From positions 1 through 33,317 of the IMG/VR virus record IMGVR_UViG_3300032291_004252: 33,317 nucleotides of DNA. The stretch is one strand, 5' to 3'. The translations under genes and the position numbers were made by a program. Source of the DNA: a virus. Shown here one piece after another: positions 17,693-25,870 of the stretch. Position 1 is the stretch's first letter. Each line of letters begins with the position of its first letter. The notes beneath the pieces are model-generated. The model worked only from the letters and a program-made list of their open reading frames with translations. It was not told where the DNA came from and made no database searches.

Positions 17693-18488
17693 TCATTTTG
17701 ATGTTAATGTTTTTAGAAAAAAACTAGACAATTTAAAACATATTGATTTTTCGTTATTTATAGATAGTTTTCCTGAAAATCAAGAGGAATTATCTTCCAT
17801 CAATATTTTAGTTCTTCAAGAACCCAATGAATATTTTGGTCTCCATGACATGGCTATAAAACATCAAGATATGTTTTCATTCATATTGACGTGGGATGAT
17901 AAAGTATTAAATAATTGTGAAAATTCCCTATTCCTTCCATTTGGTCATACTTGGTTCCAATCAGAACAATATGAAAAAAACCATGATAAAAAATTTGAAT
18001 TGTCTCATTTATGTGGAAATTTATTAAAATCTTACGGCCACCAAATAAGACATGAATTGATGGCTAGACAAGATGAATTTCAAATTCCATTAAATTTTCA
18101 TCAAACAATAGGAGATAGACACAACATTGAAGATGCTCGACTAGGAAAAGAAACTGTATTTGGAAATTCAATGTTTGGAGTAGCTATTGAAAATTTCTCC
18201 CATAGAGGTTATTTCTCTGAAAAAATATTAGATTGTTTTCTTATGAAAACTATTCCTGTATATTGGGGTTGTTCAAATATTGGAGACTTTTTCAATAAAA
18301 AAGGTATAATTGAATTTGGAAACCCAGATGATCTTATATATATTATGAATAGTATAGATGAAAAATACTATACTTCTTTACAAGATATAATAGAAGAAAA
18401 TTATACTTTAGCTTTACAATATGTTGATTATGAACAAAAAATTATTAATCAAATTATAGAAATATTTAAATTAAATAATCTGTTATGA
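17676..18488 (+). CDS. GT10-like fucosyltransferase
   Basis: A 270-residue protein whose C-terminal half carries the alpha-1,3-fucosyltransferase (GT10) signature: FGVAIENFSHRGYFSEKILD at about 173-192 followed by FLMKTIPVYWGCSNIGDFFN. This region binds GDP-fucose in GT10 enzymes. The N-terminal half is short and divergent, as usual for the acceptor-binding part. It overlaps gmd by 17 bases, and the donor pathway is immediately upstream, so the cluster both makes and uses the GDP-deoxyhexose. If the RfbH-type enzyme feeds the same pathway, the transferred sugar could be a 3,6-dideoxyhexose rather than fucose. No signal peptide or transmembrane helix is seen. Confidence 0.78.
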   Translation: MKLKVSHFDVNVFRKKLDNLKHIDFSLFIDSFPENQEELSSINILVLQEPNEYFGLHDMAIKHQDMFSFILTWDDKVLNNCENSLFLPFGHTWFQSEQYEKNHDKKFELSHLCGNLLKSYGHQIRHELMARQDEFQIPLNFHQTIGDRHNIEDARLGKETVFGNSMFGVAIENFSHRGYFSEKILDCFLMKTIPVYWGCSNIGDFFNKKGIIEFGNPDDLIYIMNSIDEKYYTSLQDIIEENYTLALQYVDYEQKIINQIIEIFKLNNLL

Positions 18489-19453
18489 CAAAAGTAGTAT
18501 ATGTAACAGGATGCCTAGGTTTTATTGGATCCTATATAACTAGAGCATGTTTGAATAAAGGTTGGTACGTAAAAGGAGTTGATAAAATCACCTATGCATC
18601 TAATGATGATCTATTACAGGAGTTTTACAAATATGATAATTTCTCATTTGTTCACTGTGATATCAATGATTTAAAATTTTTATACGACTGTGATTTTGTA
18701 ATCAATACAGCAGCCGAAACGCATGTTGGTAATTCAATTGCTAGCAGTAATGAATTTATTAAATCAAATATTGAGGGTGTTCATAATTTACTTGAGTTAA
18801 TTAAAAACCATAGAGGAGAAAACGCCCAAAAACCCATATTACTCCATTTCAGTACAGATGAAGTATATGGTGATATTGAAAATGGAGTTCATGATGAAAA
18901 CCATTTACTTAAACCCTCAAACCCATACTCAGCAACAAAAGCAGCAGCTGATATGTTAGTTATGGCTTGGGGTAGAACACATAATATTCCTTATATGATT
19001 ATCCGCCCAACCAATAATTATGGGATAAATCAATATGTAGAAAAATTAATACCTAAAGCAGTAAAATTACTAAGTTTAGGTCGTAAAATTCCACTTCACA
19101 ATCAAGGTTTACCTTATCGAAATTGGTTACATGCTAGTGATACTGCTGAAGCCGTAATTACATTGATTGAAAAAGGTCAAGTAGGTGAAATTTATAATGT
19201 AGCAGGTGGTTTTGAACAACAAAATATTGAAACCGTAAAAGCTATTATTACCGAATTTTGTCAAATTGAAAATTGGGAAGATTTTCATGATATAGATCAC
19301 TATGTAGATTTTTCTTACGATAGAAAAGGACAAGATGTTCGATATGCTTTAGATGATTCTAAATTAAGAGCTTTAGGTTGGAAACCAGTAAGCGTGTTTT
19401 CTGAAGATATTGTTCGTATCGTTAAGCATTATAAAAATAAATTCATATGGTAG
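18485..19453 (+). CDS. RmlB-type nucleotide-sugar 4,6-dehydratase
   Basis: A 322-residue extended SDR in the dTDP-glucose 4,6-dehydratase group: Rossmann GCLGFIG at 9-15, FSTDEVYGD at 122-130 with the catalytic Asp/Glu pair, Tyr148-x3-Lys152, RPTNNYG, QYVEKLIPKA, RNWLHASDTAEAV, YNVAGG and DRKGQDVRYALD. These segments follow RmlB order exactly, but the nucleotide (dTDP, CDP or UDP) cannot be decided by eye. If it used CDP-glucose it would supply the RfbH-type enzyme upstream. The Rossmann fingerprint has TGCLGFIG instead of TGGAGFIG, a mild deviation. It overlaps the fucosyltransferase by ATGA and the RraA-like gene by 7 bases. Confidence 0.88.
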   Translation: MTKVVYVTGCLGFIGSYITRACLNKGWYVKGVDKITYASNDDLLQEFYKYDNFSFVHCDINDLKFLYDCDFVINTAAETHVGNSIASSNEFIKSNIEGVHNLLELIKNHRGENAQKPILLHFSTDEVYGDIENGVHDENHLLKPSNPYSATKAAADMLVMAWGRTHNIPYMIIRPTNNYGINQYVEKLIPKAVKLLSLGRKIPLHNQGLPYRNWLHASDTAEAVITLIEKGQVGEIYNVAGGFEQQNIETVKAIITEFCQIENWEDFHDIDHYVDFSYDRKGQDVRYALDDSKLRALGWKPVSVFSEDIVRIVKHYKNKFIW

Positions 19454-20070
19454 AAATATTAAACGAACTTTGTTCAGGAATGTTTTCTGATGAACTTGAT
19501 AAAATGGGATACCGAGATCAAGTCATTACAGGAATGAAATTAAATAACGGTAAAAAAATGTATGGTGAAGCAAAAACAGTATACATTGAAACCGTAGAAA
19601 CAGATAATGAAAATATCAGAATGGGTTTAGGTTTTTTAGGAACCTTAGGTAAAGGAGATATTTTATGTGTTCAAGGAAGTAAGGAATTTGCTTATTTTGG
19701 AGAACTAATGACACGCCTTTCAACTCGTCAAGAAATTAATGGAGTAGTAATAGGTGGACTTACTAGAGATAGTCATTATACTTGTAATGCTTCACTTCCC
19801 GTATTTGCTGAAGGATATAGTCCTAAAGATATTAAAGGTAGAGGATGTGTTAAAGATATAAATGTACCTATTCATATTGATTCAAAATCTATTACCCCTG
19901 GAGATTATATTTTTGGAGATTCAGATGGAGTTGTAGTTATTCCTAAACAAGTTCGACTTGAATTAGAAGAAAGAATTAAAGATATTTTACAAAATGAACG
20001 AAATATCATTAATGATATAAGAGAAGGCAAATCAGTAGAATACATTTTAGAGAATTATAAAGAATTTTAA
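19447..20070 (+). CDS. RraA-like / HMG aldolase family protein
   Basis: A 207-residue protein with the RraA-fold signature: GVVIGGLTRDSHYT at about 97-110 and GDYIFGDSDGVVVIPK near 151-166. Family members are either regulators of RNase E (RraA proper) or divalent-metal aldolases and decarboxylases that cleave 4-hydroxy-4-methyl-2-oxoglutarate or oxaloacetate to pyruvate; the Arg-Asp of the GGLTRD motif is the catalytic pair of the aldolases. Lying within a sugar cluster next to DAHP-synthase-like and thiamine-diphosphate enzymes, an enzymatic role in three-carbon chemistry is more likely than RNA control. It is encoded in line with its neighbours and one base precedes the next gene. Confidence 0.75.
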   Translation: MVEILNELCSGMFSDELDKMGYRDQVITGMKLNNGKKMYGEAKTVYIETVETDNENIRMGLGFLGTLGKGDILCVQGSKEFAYFGELMTRLSTRQEINGVVIGGLTRDSHYTCNASLPVFAEGYSPKDIKGRGCVKDINVPIHIDSKSITPGDYIFGDSDGVVVIPKQVRLELEERIKDILQNERNIINDIREGKSVEYILENYKEF

Positions 20071-20071
20071 T

Positions 20072-20722
20072 ATGAATAACCCCCCAAAGATATCTTATTC
20101 ATTATTAGCTTCTTTAAACTCAGATAAAAATTTATCTAACGCCCTATTCTCTGTTTCAAATACAGGAATAGACATGATTCATTATGATGTTTCAGATAAT
20201 GAATTTACTTTATCTTTAAAAGATATTAAAAAACTAAAAAAATGTACTTTTTTACCATTTGATATTCATATTGCTACAAAAGATCCTATTCCCCAATTAC
20301 AAAATGTAGTTTTAGAATCAAACGATAGAGTAGCAATTCATGTTGAATGTAAATATTCTTTGGAAGAAATAGTTACTCTAAAAAATAAATTAGGGTGTAA
20401 AATAGGATTAGCGGTTAACATAGAAACCCCAATTGAAGAATGTTTTCCTTATTTAGATCATATAGATTACATTTTATTCATGACAGTAATCCCGGGAGTA
20501 TCAGGAATGGAATTTGATTATTCTGTTTTAGATAAAATTAAGTTATTTAGATCACTTTACCCTAATTATAGTGTAACTATTGATGGGGGTATTAATGATA
20601 AAACAGCATTATTGGTTAAACCTTTTACTCCTGATACTTTAGTTTCTGGTTCTTTTATATTAAAAGATAAGAATTATGGAAAACAAGTATTCAAATTATT
20701 AGGACAAGATTTAAATTTATAA
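20072..20722 (+). CDS. Pentulose-phosphate 3-epimerase-like TIM-barrel protein
   Basis: A 216-residue protein of ribulose-phosphate 3-epimerase type. Both catalytic aspartates are in place: HYDVSDNEF near residues 37-45 and TIDGGIN near 169-175. DIHIATKDP replaces the usual DVHLM..P, and MTVIPGVSGMEFD replaces MSVNPGFGGQ.F, so the metal- and phosphate-site neighbourhood is altered. The usual enzyme interconverts ribulose-5-phosphate and xylulose-5-phosphate. A changed substrate, for example a heptulose or deoxy sugar phosphate, is plausible in this setting but unproved. The start ATG lies one base after the previous stop, and the next gene begins 3 bases after its stop, so it belongs to the same transcript. 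Confidence 0.8.
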   Translation: MNNPPKISYSLLASLNSDKNLSNALFSVSNTGIDMIHYDVSDNEFTLSLKDIKKLKKCTFLPFDIHIATKDPIPQLQNVVLESNDRVAIHVECKYSLEEIVTLKNKLGCKIGLAVNIETPIEECFPYLDHIDYILFMTVIPGVSGMEFDYSVLDKIKLFRSLYPNYSVTIDGGINDKTALLVKPFTPDTLVSGSFILKDKNYGKQVFKLLGQDLNL

Positions 20723-20725
20723 GTT

Positions 20726-21553
20726 ATGACTCAATGGAAATATAGTAGGGAATACCTCCCTGAAACTCGTACAATTCAATTAGCTGATGATCTATATATT
20801 GGAGGTAACACCAATAATACAGTTATGATTGCTGGTCCTTGTTCAATCGAATCTAAAGAACAAATTGAACAAGTTGCTGAAATGTTAGTACGTAATGGAA
20901 TTAAAATATTACGTGCTGGAGCCTTTAAACCAAGAACAAACCCATATTCTTTTATGGGATTAGGTGAAGAGGGATTAAAAATGCTCCGTGAAGTAGGAGA
21001 TAAATATAACCTAAAAGTTATTACAGAAATTCGAGATTCTACTCAAGCCGAGATGGTTATTGAATATACCGATATTATTCAAACCGGAGCAAAAGCAATG
21101 TGGGATTATGGAATGTTGGAAGCAGTAGGAAAATCAAATAAACCAGTAATGATTAAACGAGCATTTGGAGCTCGTGTACAAGAATTTGCTCAAATTGCCG
21201 AGTTTGTATTAAATCATGGAAATGAAAATGTTATTCTATGCGAACGAGGAATTAGATCATTTGAAACTGCTACACGATTTACTTTAGATTTATGTGGTGT
21301 AGCATGGTTGAAAGAAAAAACTAATCTTCCAATTATACTTGACCCATCTCATGCTATGGGATATGCTTATGGTGTAGCTGATTTGACTCGTGCTTGTGTA
21401 GCTATGGGTGTAGATGGTTTAATTATCGAAACTCATCCCAACCCAGCAATAGCTAAATCGGATGCTGAACAACAACTTACACTTGAAGCATTTGAATCAA
21501 TGTATCAATCACTCAAACCAGTTGCTTCATCTATTAATAAAAATTTAATTTAA
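20726..21553 (+). CDS. DAHP synthase-like (type I-beta) aldolase
   Basis: A 275-residue protein of the 3-deoxy-D-arabino-heptulosonate-7-phosphate synthase/KDO8P synthase barrel, which adds PEP to an aldose phosphate. Hallmarks: MIAGPCSIES at 34-43, AGAFKPRTNPYSFMGLGEEG, ILCERGIRSFETATRFTLDL, ILDPSHAMG and ETHPNPAIAKSD. Departures from the usual type I-beta enzyme cluster around the active site: RAGAF for RGGAF, GAKAMWDYGML for GARNMQNFELL, MIKRAFGARVQEF for the usual LKRG-M segment. These suggest a changed sugar-phosphate substrate. In phage or bacterial sugar clusters it probably makes a 3-deoxy-ulosonic acid phosphate instead of feeding aromatic synthesis; this is inference. The start lies in AAGTTATG, 3 bases after the upstream stop. 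Confidence 0.85.
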   Translation: MTQWKYSREYLPETRTIQLADDLYIGGNTNNTVMIAGPCSIESKEQIEQVAEMLVRNGIKILRAGAFKPRTNPYSFMGLGEEGLKMLREVGDKYNLKVITEIRDSTQAEMVIEYTDIIQTGAKAMWDYGMLEAVGKSNKPVMIKRAFGARVQEFAQIAEFVLNHGNENVILCERGIRSFETATRFTLDLCGVAWLKEKTNLPIILDPSHAMGYAYGVADLTRACVAMGVDGLIIETHPNPAIAKSDAEQQLTLEAFESMYQSLKPVASSINKNLI

Positions 21554-21564
21554 AAACAACAATA

Positions 21565-23370
21565 ATGATCAAAGTTTCAGATTATATAATTAATTTCTTA
21601 GTATCAAAAGGAGTTAAACATGCATTTCTTCTTCCTGGAGGGCAATCAATGCATATGGTTAATTCAATTAGATCAAACCCTAACATCGAGCCTGTAACAG
21701 TTTTGCATGAGCAAGCAGCTTCAATGATGACTGAAGCTTATTCTCGAATAACTAACAACTATGGTGCTTGTATTGTCTCAACAGGACCTGGAGGAACAAA
21801 TTGCGTTACAGGTTTAATTGGTGCGTGGCTAGATTCAACTCCTTGTATGTTCCTTTCAGGACAATTTGGAACTAAAAATTTAGTTTACGATCAAGGAATT
21901 CGTCAAACAGGTCTTCAAAATACTGATCCTGTGAAAATTGTAGAATCTATTACTAAATATTCTACTCTTGTTTTGGACCCCAAAACAATTCGTTACCATC
22001 TAGAAAAAGCTTATTATTTATCCACTAATGGTCGCCCAGGTCCTGTATGGTTAGATATTCCAATTGACGTTGCTGCTGCTTTAGTTAAAGAAGATGAATT
22101 AGAAGGATATGTTTCTGAAGAAATCGAAACAGCAGATGAGATTGAATTAAGAGGCCAAGTAGCTAATTACATTGAATTACTTACTAAAGCAGAACGTCCT
22201 GTAATATTAGCTGGTAATGGGGTTCGTTTATCAAAAGCAAATCAAGAATTTTTAACAGCTGTTGAAAAATTAGGTATCCCTGTTCTTACTACTATCAATG
22301 GATTAGACCTCATTTCAGATGATAATCCAAATTTCCTAGGACGCCCTAATTATTGGGGACAAAGATATGCTAACTTTGCTATCCAAAATTCAGATTTACT
22401 TTTAAGTGTAGGTGCTGGACTTCATATTGAAACCACTGGATTTAATTTTCAAGCATTCGCTAGAGAAGCTATTAAAGTATCAGTAGATATTGATAAAAAC
22501 GAATTAAATAAAACATCCGTTCCAATTGATTATAAAATTCATTGTGATGCTAAACGATTTTTTAATGAATTAAATGATCAACTTTCAAATACTACTCTTC
22601 CTAAATTCGATAAATGGTGGGAAATTTGTAAAAATTGGAAACAAAAATATCCTATTATTACCGAAGAATTAAGATCCGCTCAAGAATATGTTCATCCATT
22701 TGTGTTTTATGATATTTTATGTGATGAATTAGACCCCGATTGTAATATTTTACATGGAAGTGCAGGAACACACTTTGTAGCAGGTACCCAAGCATTTAAA
22801 GTAAAATCAGGTCAACGAGCTTGGTCCGAAATTGGTATAGGTGCTATGGGGCATTCACTCCCAGGAAGTATTGCTGCTTATTTTGCTAGACCTACTCAAA
22901 CAGTATGTGTAAGTGGAGATGGTGGTTTCCAATTTAATATGCAAGAACTTCAAACAATTATTAACTATAATTTACCTATTAAAATATTTGTTTGTAACAA
23001 TAACGGATATGCTAGTATTAAAAATACACAAAAAGCATTTTTTGATAGTAATTTTATAGGAACCTTTACTGAAGGATCAGGTCAAACACTTCCTAATATC
23101 CTAAAAATTGTTGAAGCTTATGGTATCAAAACATGTAGAATTGAAAATCAACATAACCTTAATAAAGAAATTCGAGAAGTTTTAGATTACCAAGGTCCAA
23201 TAGTATGTGAAGTGATGTTCCCACTAGATGGTAGATTAGAACCTAAAATCACAGCTAAATTACTTAAAGATGGTAGTATGGTTGCTAACCCGTTAGAAGA
23301 TTTATGGCCATTTTTAGATAGAGAAGAATTCCAACAAAATATGATTATTGATTTATGGGAACAAAACTAA
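21565..23370 (+). CDS. Thiamine-diphosphate enzyme, acetolactate-synthase-like
   Basis: A 601-residue TPP enzyme with three domains in order. The pyrimidine-binding domain has FLLPGG at 21-26 and the catalytic glutamate Glu49 in VLHEQAASMMTEAYSR. A middle domain follows. The diphosphate-binding domain has CVSGDGGFQFNMQELQTI with the GDG...NNN motif ending at FVCNNNGY. Acetolactate synthase is the nearest textbook relative, but such enzymes also occur in O-antigen clusters. One known example, YerE, attaches a two-carbon unit from pyruvate to a CDP-4-keto-3,6-dideoxy sugar, the product of RfbH, to give branched yersiniose. The RfbH-type gene 5 kb upstream makes a similar role attractive, though unproved. 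A conserved FAD site cannot be confirmed by eye. Confidence 0.85.
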   Translation: MIKVSDYIINFLVSKGVKHAFLLPGGQSMHMVNSIRSNPNIEPVTVLHEQAASMMTEAYSRITNNYGACIVSTGPGGTNCVTGLIGAWLDSTPCMFLSGQFGTKNLVYDQGIRQTGLQNTDPVKIVESITKYSTLVLDPKTIRYHLEKAYYLSTNGRPGPVWLDIPIDVAAALVKEDELEGYVSEEIETADEIELRGQVANYIELLTKAERPVILAGNGVRLSKANQEFLTAVEKLGIPVLTTINGLDLISDDNPNFLGRPNYWGQRYANFAIQNSDLLLSVGAGLHIETTGFNFQAFAREAIKVSVDIDKNELNKTSVPIDYKIHCDAKRFFNELNDQLSNTTLPKFDKWWEICKNWKQKYPIITEELRSAQEYVHPFVFYDILCDELDPDCNILHGSAGTHFVAGTQAFKVKSGQRAWSEIGIGAMGHSLPGSIAAYFARPTQTVCVSGDGGFQFNMQELQTIINYNLPIKIFVCNNNGYASIKNTQKAFFDSNFIGTFTEGSGQTLPNILKIVEAYGIKTCRIENQHNLNKEIREVLDYQGPIVCEVMFPLDGRLEPKITAKLLKDGSMVANPLEDLWPFLDREEFQQNMIIDLWEQN

Positions 23371-24152
23371 AAATATTAATTACTGGGGGTAATGGTTATA
23401 TAGCAAAAAGCTTACACTCTTACCTTCATTTAAAATATGATATAACTTTAGCATCTAGGATTGAACTTAACCTCACTCGAAGAGAAGAAGTCCAACACTA
23501 TTTTAAAGATAAACATTTTGATCTAGTAATTCATACAGCCGTAAAAGGGGGTAGCAGATTAAACCCCCTTGAAGGTCCAGAAATTGTTCTTACTAATCTC
23601 TTAATGTATGATAATTTAATGCAATGTAGAGATAAATTTGATCGATTAATTCATTTTGGATCAGGTGCTGAAGATGAAGCAAATACACCTTATGGATTTA
23701 GTAAACATATCATAAATAACTTAATGAAATTAGATCTAAAAAGTGTAAATGTAAAAATTTATGGTATATTTGATGAAAATGAATTAGATCGAAGATTTAT
23801 TAAAAGTAATATTTTAAGATACATCAATAAAGAAAATATAGTTATCCACCAAGATAAACAAATGGATTTCTTTTATATGAAAGATTTAGTTTCCATGATT
23901 GAATGGTTAATTGATTATCGTGAAGAAGAATTTCCTGTTCAAGAAATTAATTGTAGTTATTTAAAAAAATATACATTGTTACAAATAGCTGAAATTATTA
24001 ATTCATTAGATGATTATAAAGTAGAGATACAATTAGAAGATGTAATTGAAGGAAAATATTATTGTGGTATTCATCCTGTTATGCCATTTGATTTGATTGG
24101 ATTAGAAAAAGGAATTAAAGAAACTTATAATAAATTAAAAAATGAATATTAA
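23355..24152 (+). CDS. Extended-SDR NAD-dependent epimerase/reductase
   Basis: A 265-residue SDR with a Rossmann start ILITGGNGYIAKSL near 7-20, HTAVKGGSR, and a PYGFSK catalytic Tyr-x3-Lys. The C-terminal part is short (DVIEGKYYCGIHPVMPFDLIG), as in sugar reductases of the RfbD or FcI type. It overlaps the TPP enzyme by 16 bases. A reductase that acts on the keto group left by the TPP enzyme is a natural next step, in analogy to YerF in yersiniose synthesis, but the substrate is not visible in the sequence. Confidence 0.78.
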   Translation: MGTKLKILITGGNGYIAKSLHSYLHLKYDITLASRIELNLTRREEVQHYFKDKHFDLVIHTAVKGGSRLNPLEGPEIVLTNLLMYDNLMQCRDKFDRLIHFGSGAEDEANTPYGFSKHIINNLMKLDLKSVNVKIYGIFDENELDRRFIKSNILRYINKENIVIHQDKQMDFFYMKDLVSMIEWLIDYREEEFPVQEINCSYLKKYTLLQIAEIINSLDDYKVEIQLEDVIEGKYYCGIHPVMPFDLIGLEKGIKETYNKLKNEY

Positions 24153-25053
24153 AATTATATGCCATTTAATGCCGTGGGATATTGATTATGCTTTACTCAC
24201 ATTTTCTCAATTAAAAAAATCTTCTTATTACCTTGATTCCCAAGATACTATCTACATAGATACCGCTTTAAATCTTTCTGACTATGTTATTGATTGGAAG
24301 GAATCTAAATTACCAAAAGAATTCTTTATTGAGAAATATAAAACTCTATCCCAATTACTTGATTGGGCTAATCATAAACCTTTCATACATGAGGGAGATG
24401 AGCTTTATGGACATTTAGATCTCCAAAAATCCCAAATTGAACCCCATATAGATTACTACATAGGTTTATGCCCCGATATGTACTTCCATGAACATTTATT
24501 ATTTTATTTAATAGAATCAGCTAAATCTATTAAAGATAAATATTTTGTTTTAACCCCACAGATATATAAAATGTGGGATAGTACTTGGGATCATCTTACT
24601 CATCCTCAATATCAAAAAATTAAACATGATGATTGGAATGAAGGAGATGTATTTGATCTTATTAATCATACTAACACATCTAGTGAATCCACTTCCCTTA
24701 AAGAAATCAGAGATTTTAAATGGGCAGGATGGTTTGATTTATATAGTAAGGACTTCATTGAAAACCTCCTCCCAGTAATGGATGAATGGAAAGGATATGG
24801 TCCTTGGGATTTTTTCGGAATGATAGCATGTGAAAAAGCTAGAGAAGAAGGATTAGATATAAAAGAATATCTTTTAGAAAACCAAATCATCTTTGAATAT
24901 TCTACAGGTCCATTGAAAGATAAACACTTTGCTACTTACTATAAAGATCTATTAAAATTAAAAGATATTCCCAATCAGCGACAAATATTTGAATCTAAGT
25001 TTGGAGAATACATAAATAAATGGTATATTCAATACAAACAAAAAAATCTATGA
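24142..25053 (+). CDS. Putative glycosyltransferase-like protein, GT-A type
   Basis: I assign this 303-residue protein only tentatively. It has an N-terminal strand-helix pattern (IICHLMPWDIDYALLTFSQLKKS), a long middle with GHLDLQKSQIEPHIDYYIGLCPDMYFHEHLL, and a C-terminal motif GWFDLYSKDFIENLLP...GYGPWDFFGM that looks like the acceptor side of a GT-A transferase. There is no classical DxD; CPDMYF may take that role. It is cytoplasmic by sequence and tightly packed between two SDR genes (overlaps of 11 and 4 bases). Another possibility is a sugar-binding protein of the same cluster with no transferase activity. Confidence 0.5.
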   Translation: MNIKIICHLMPWDIDYALLTFSQLKKSSYYLDSQDTIYIDTALNLSDYVIDWKESKLPKEFFIEKYKTLSQLLDWANHKPFIHEGDELYGHLDLQKSQIEPHIDYYIGLCPDMYFHEHLLFYLIESAKSIKDKYFVLTPQIYKMWDSTWDHLTHPQYQKIKHDDWNEGDVFDLINHTNTSSESTSLKEIRDFKWAGWFDLYSKDFIENLLPVMDEWKGYGPWDFFGMIACEKAREEGLDIKEYLLENQIIFEYSTGPLKDKHFATYYKDLLKLKDIPNQRQIFESKFGEYINKWYIQYKQKNL

Positions 25054-25868
25054 AACACCTTATTCTAGGATCCTCAGGACAAATAGGTACATATGTTGTA
25101 AACTATTTCAAAAATCAAGGGGAAGAAGTTATTGAATTTGATATAGAAAATTCCTTTAATGAGGATTTAAGAATTAAAAATAATGATATTTTAATTAAAT
25201 ATATCAAAGAATGTGATATGGTCCATTTTTTAGCATTTGATGTTGGTGGAGCCAAATATTTAGAAAAATATCAAGATACTTATCAATTTATAGATAACAA
25301 TATAAAAATAATGAGTAATACTTTTGAATTACTTAAAAAATATAATAAACCTTTCTTATTTGCTTCTTCCCAAATGTCTGAAATGTCTTATTCTACCTAT
25401 GGAATATTAAAAAATTTAGGGGAAAAAATAACTAAAGATTTAGGAGGTATTATAGTTAGATTTTGGAATGTTTATGGATATGAAACCAATGAAGAAAAAT
25501 CTCATGTTATTACTGATTTTATAAAAATGGCAAAAACCACAGGTAAAATTAATATGAGAACCAATGGTAAAGAATCGAGACAATTATTATACGCTGATGA
25601 CTGTGCTGAATGTTTATTGATTTTAAGTAAAAAATATAATGAATTAGATCGAAATCAAAATTACCATATAACCAATTTTGAATGGATTACTATCAAACAA
25701 ATAGCATCCATTATCCAAGAAATTTCAGGATGCGATATATTTCCATCTGAAAAAGAAGACCAAACCCAGAAAAATGCTATGAATGAGGCCGATAATTATA
25801 TATTAAACTATTGGACTCCTAAAACCCAAATAAAAGACGGAATAACTAAACTTTATAATTTATATTAA
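25050..25868 (+). CDS. NAD-dependent epimerase/dehydratase (extended SDR)
   Basis: A 272-residue SDR from the ATG at 25050, which overlaps the preceding stop as ATGA; an ATG 30 bases upstream is possible but adds residues before the Rossmann strand. The chosen start gives MKHLILGSSGQIGTYVVNYF, with the GxxGxxG loop at 8-13. Later features: LAFDVGGAKY, FASSQMSEM, TYGILKNLGEKI (a Tyr-x3-Lys at the usual place) and RFWNVYG. The GSSGQIG loop and VGG are unlike the RmlB/Gmd genes, so it belongs to another SDR subgroup. The substrate is unknown. It is the third extended SDR of unassigned substrate in this cluster. Confidence 0.78.
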   Translation: MKHLILGSSGQIGTYVVNYFKNQGEEVIEFDIENSFNEDLRIKNNDILIKYIKECDMVHFLAFDVGGAKYLEKYQDTYQFIDNNIKIMSNTFELLKKYNKPFLFASSQMSEMSYSTYGILKNLGEKITKDLGGIIVRFWNVYGYETNEEKSHVITDFIKMAKTTGKINMRTNGKESRQLLYADDCAECLLILSKKYNELDRNQNYHITNFEWITIKQIASIIQEISGCDIFPSEKEDQTQKNAMNEADNYILNYWTPKTQIKDGITKLYNLY

Positions 25869-25870
25869 AT

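Noticed and set aside
25020-25049. Upstream ATG for the SDR gene
   Set aside because: It adds ten residues before the Rossmann strand and a longer overlap; the ATG at 25050 places GxxGxxG normally.
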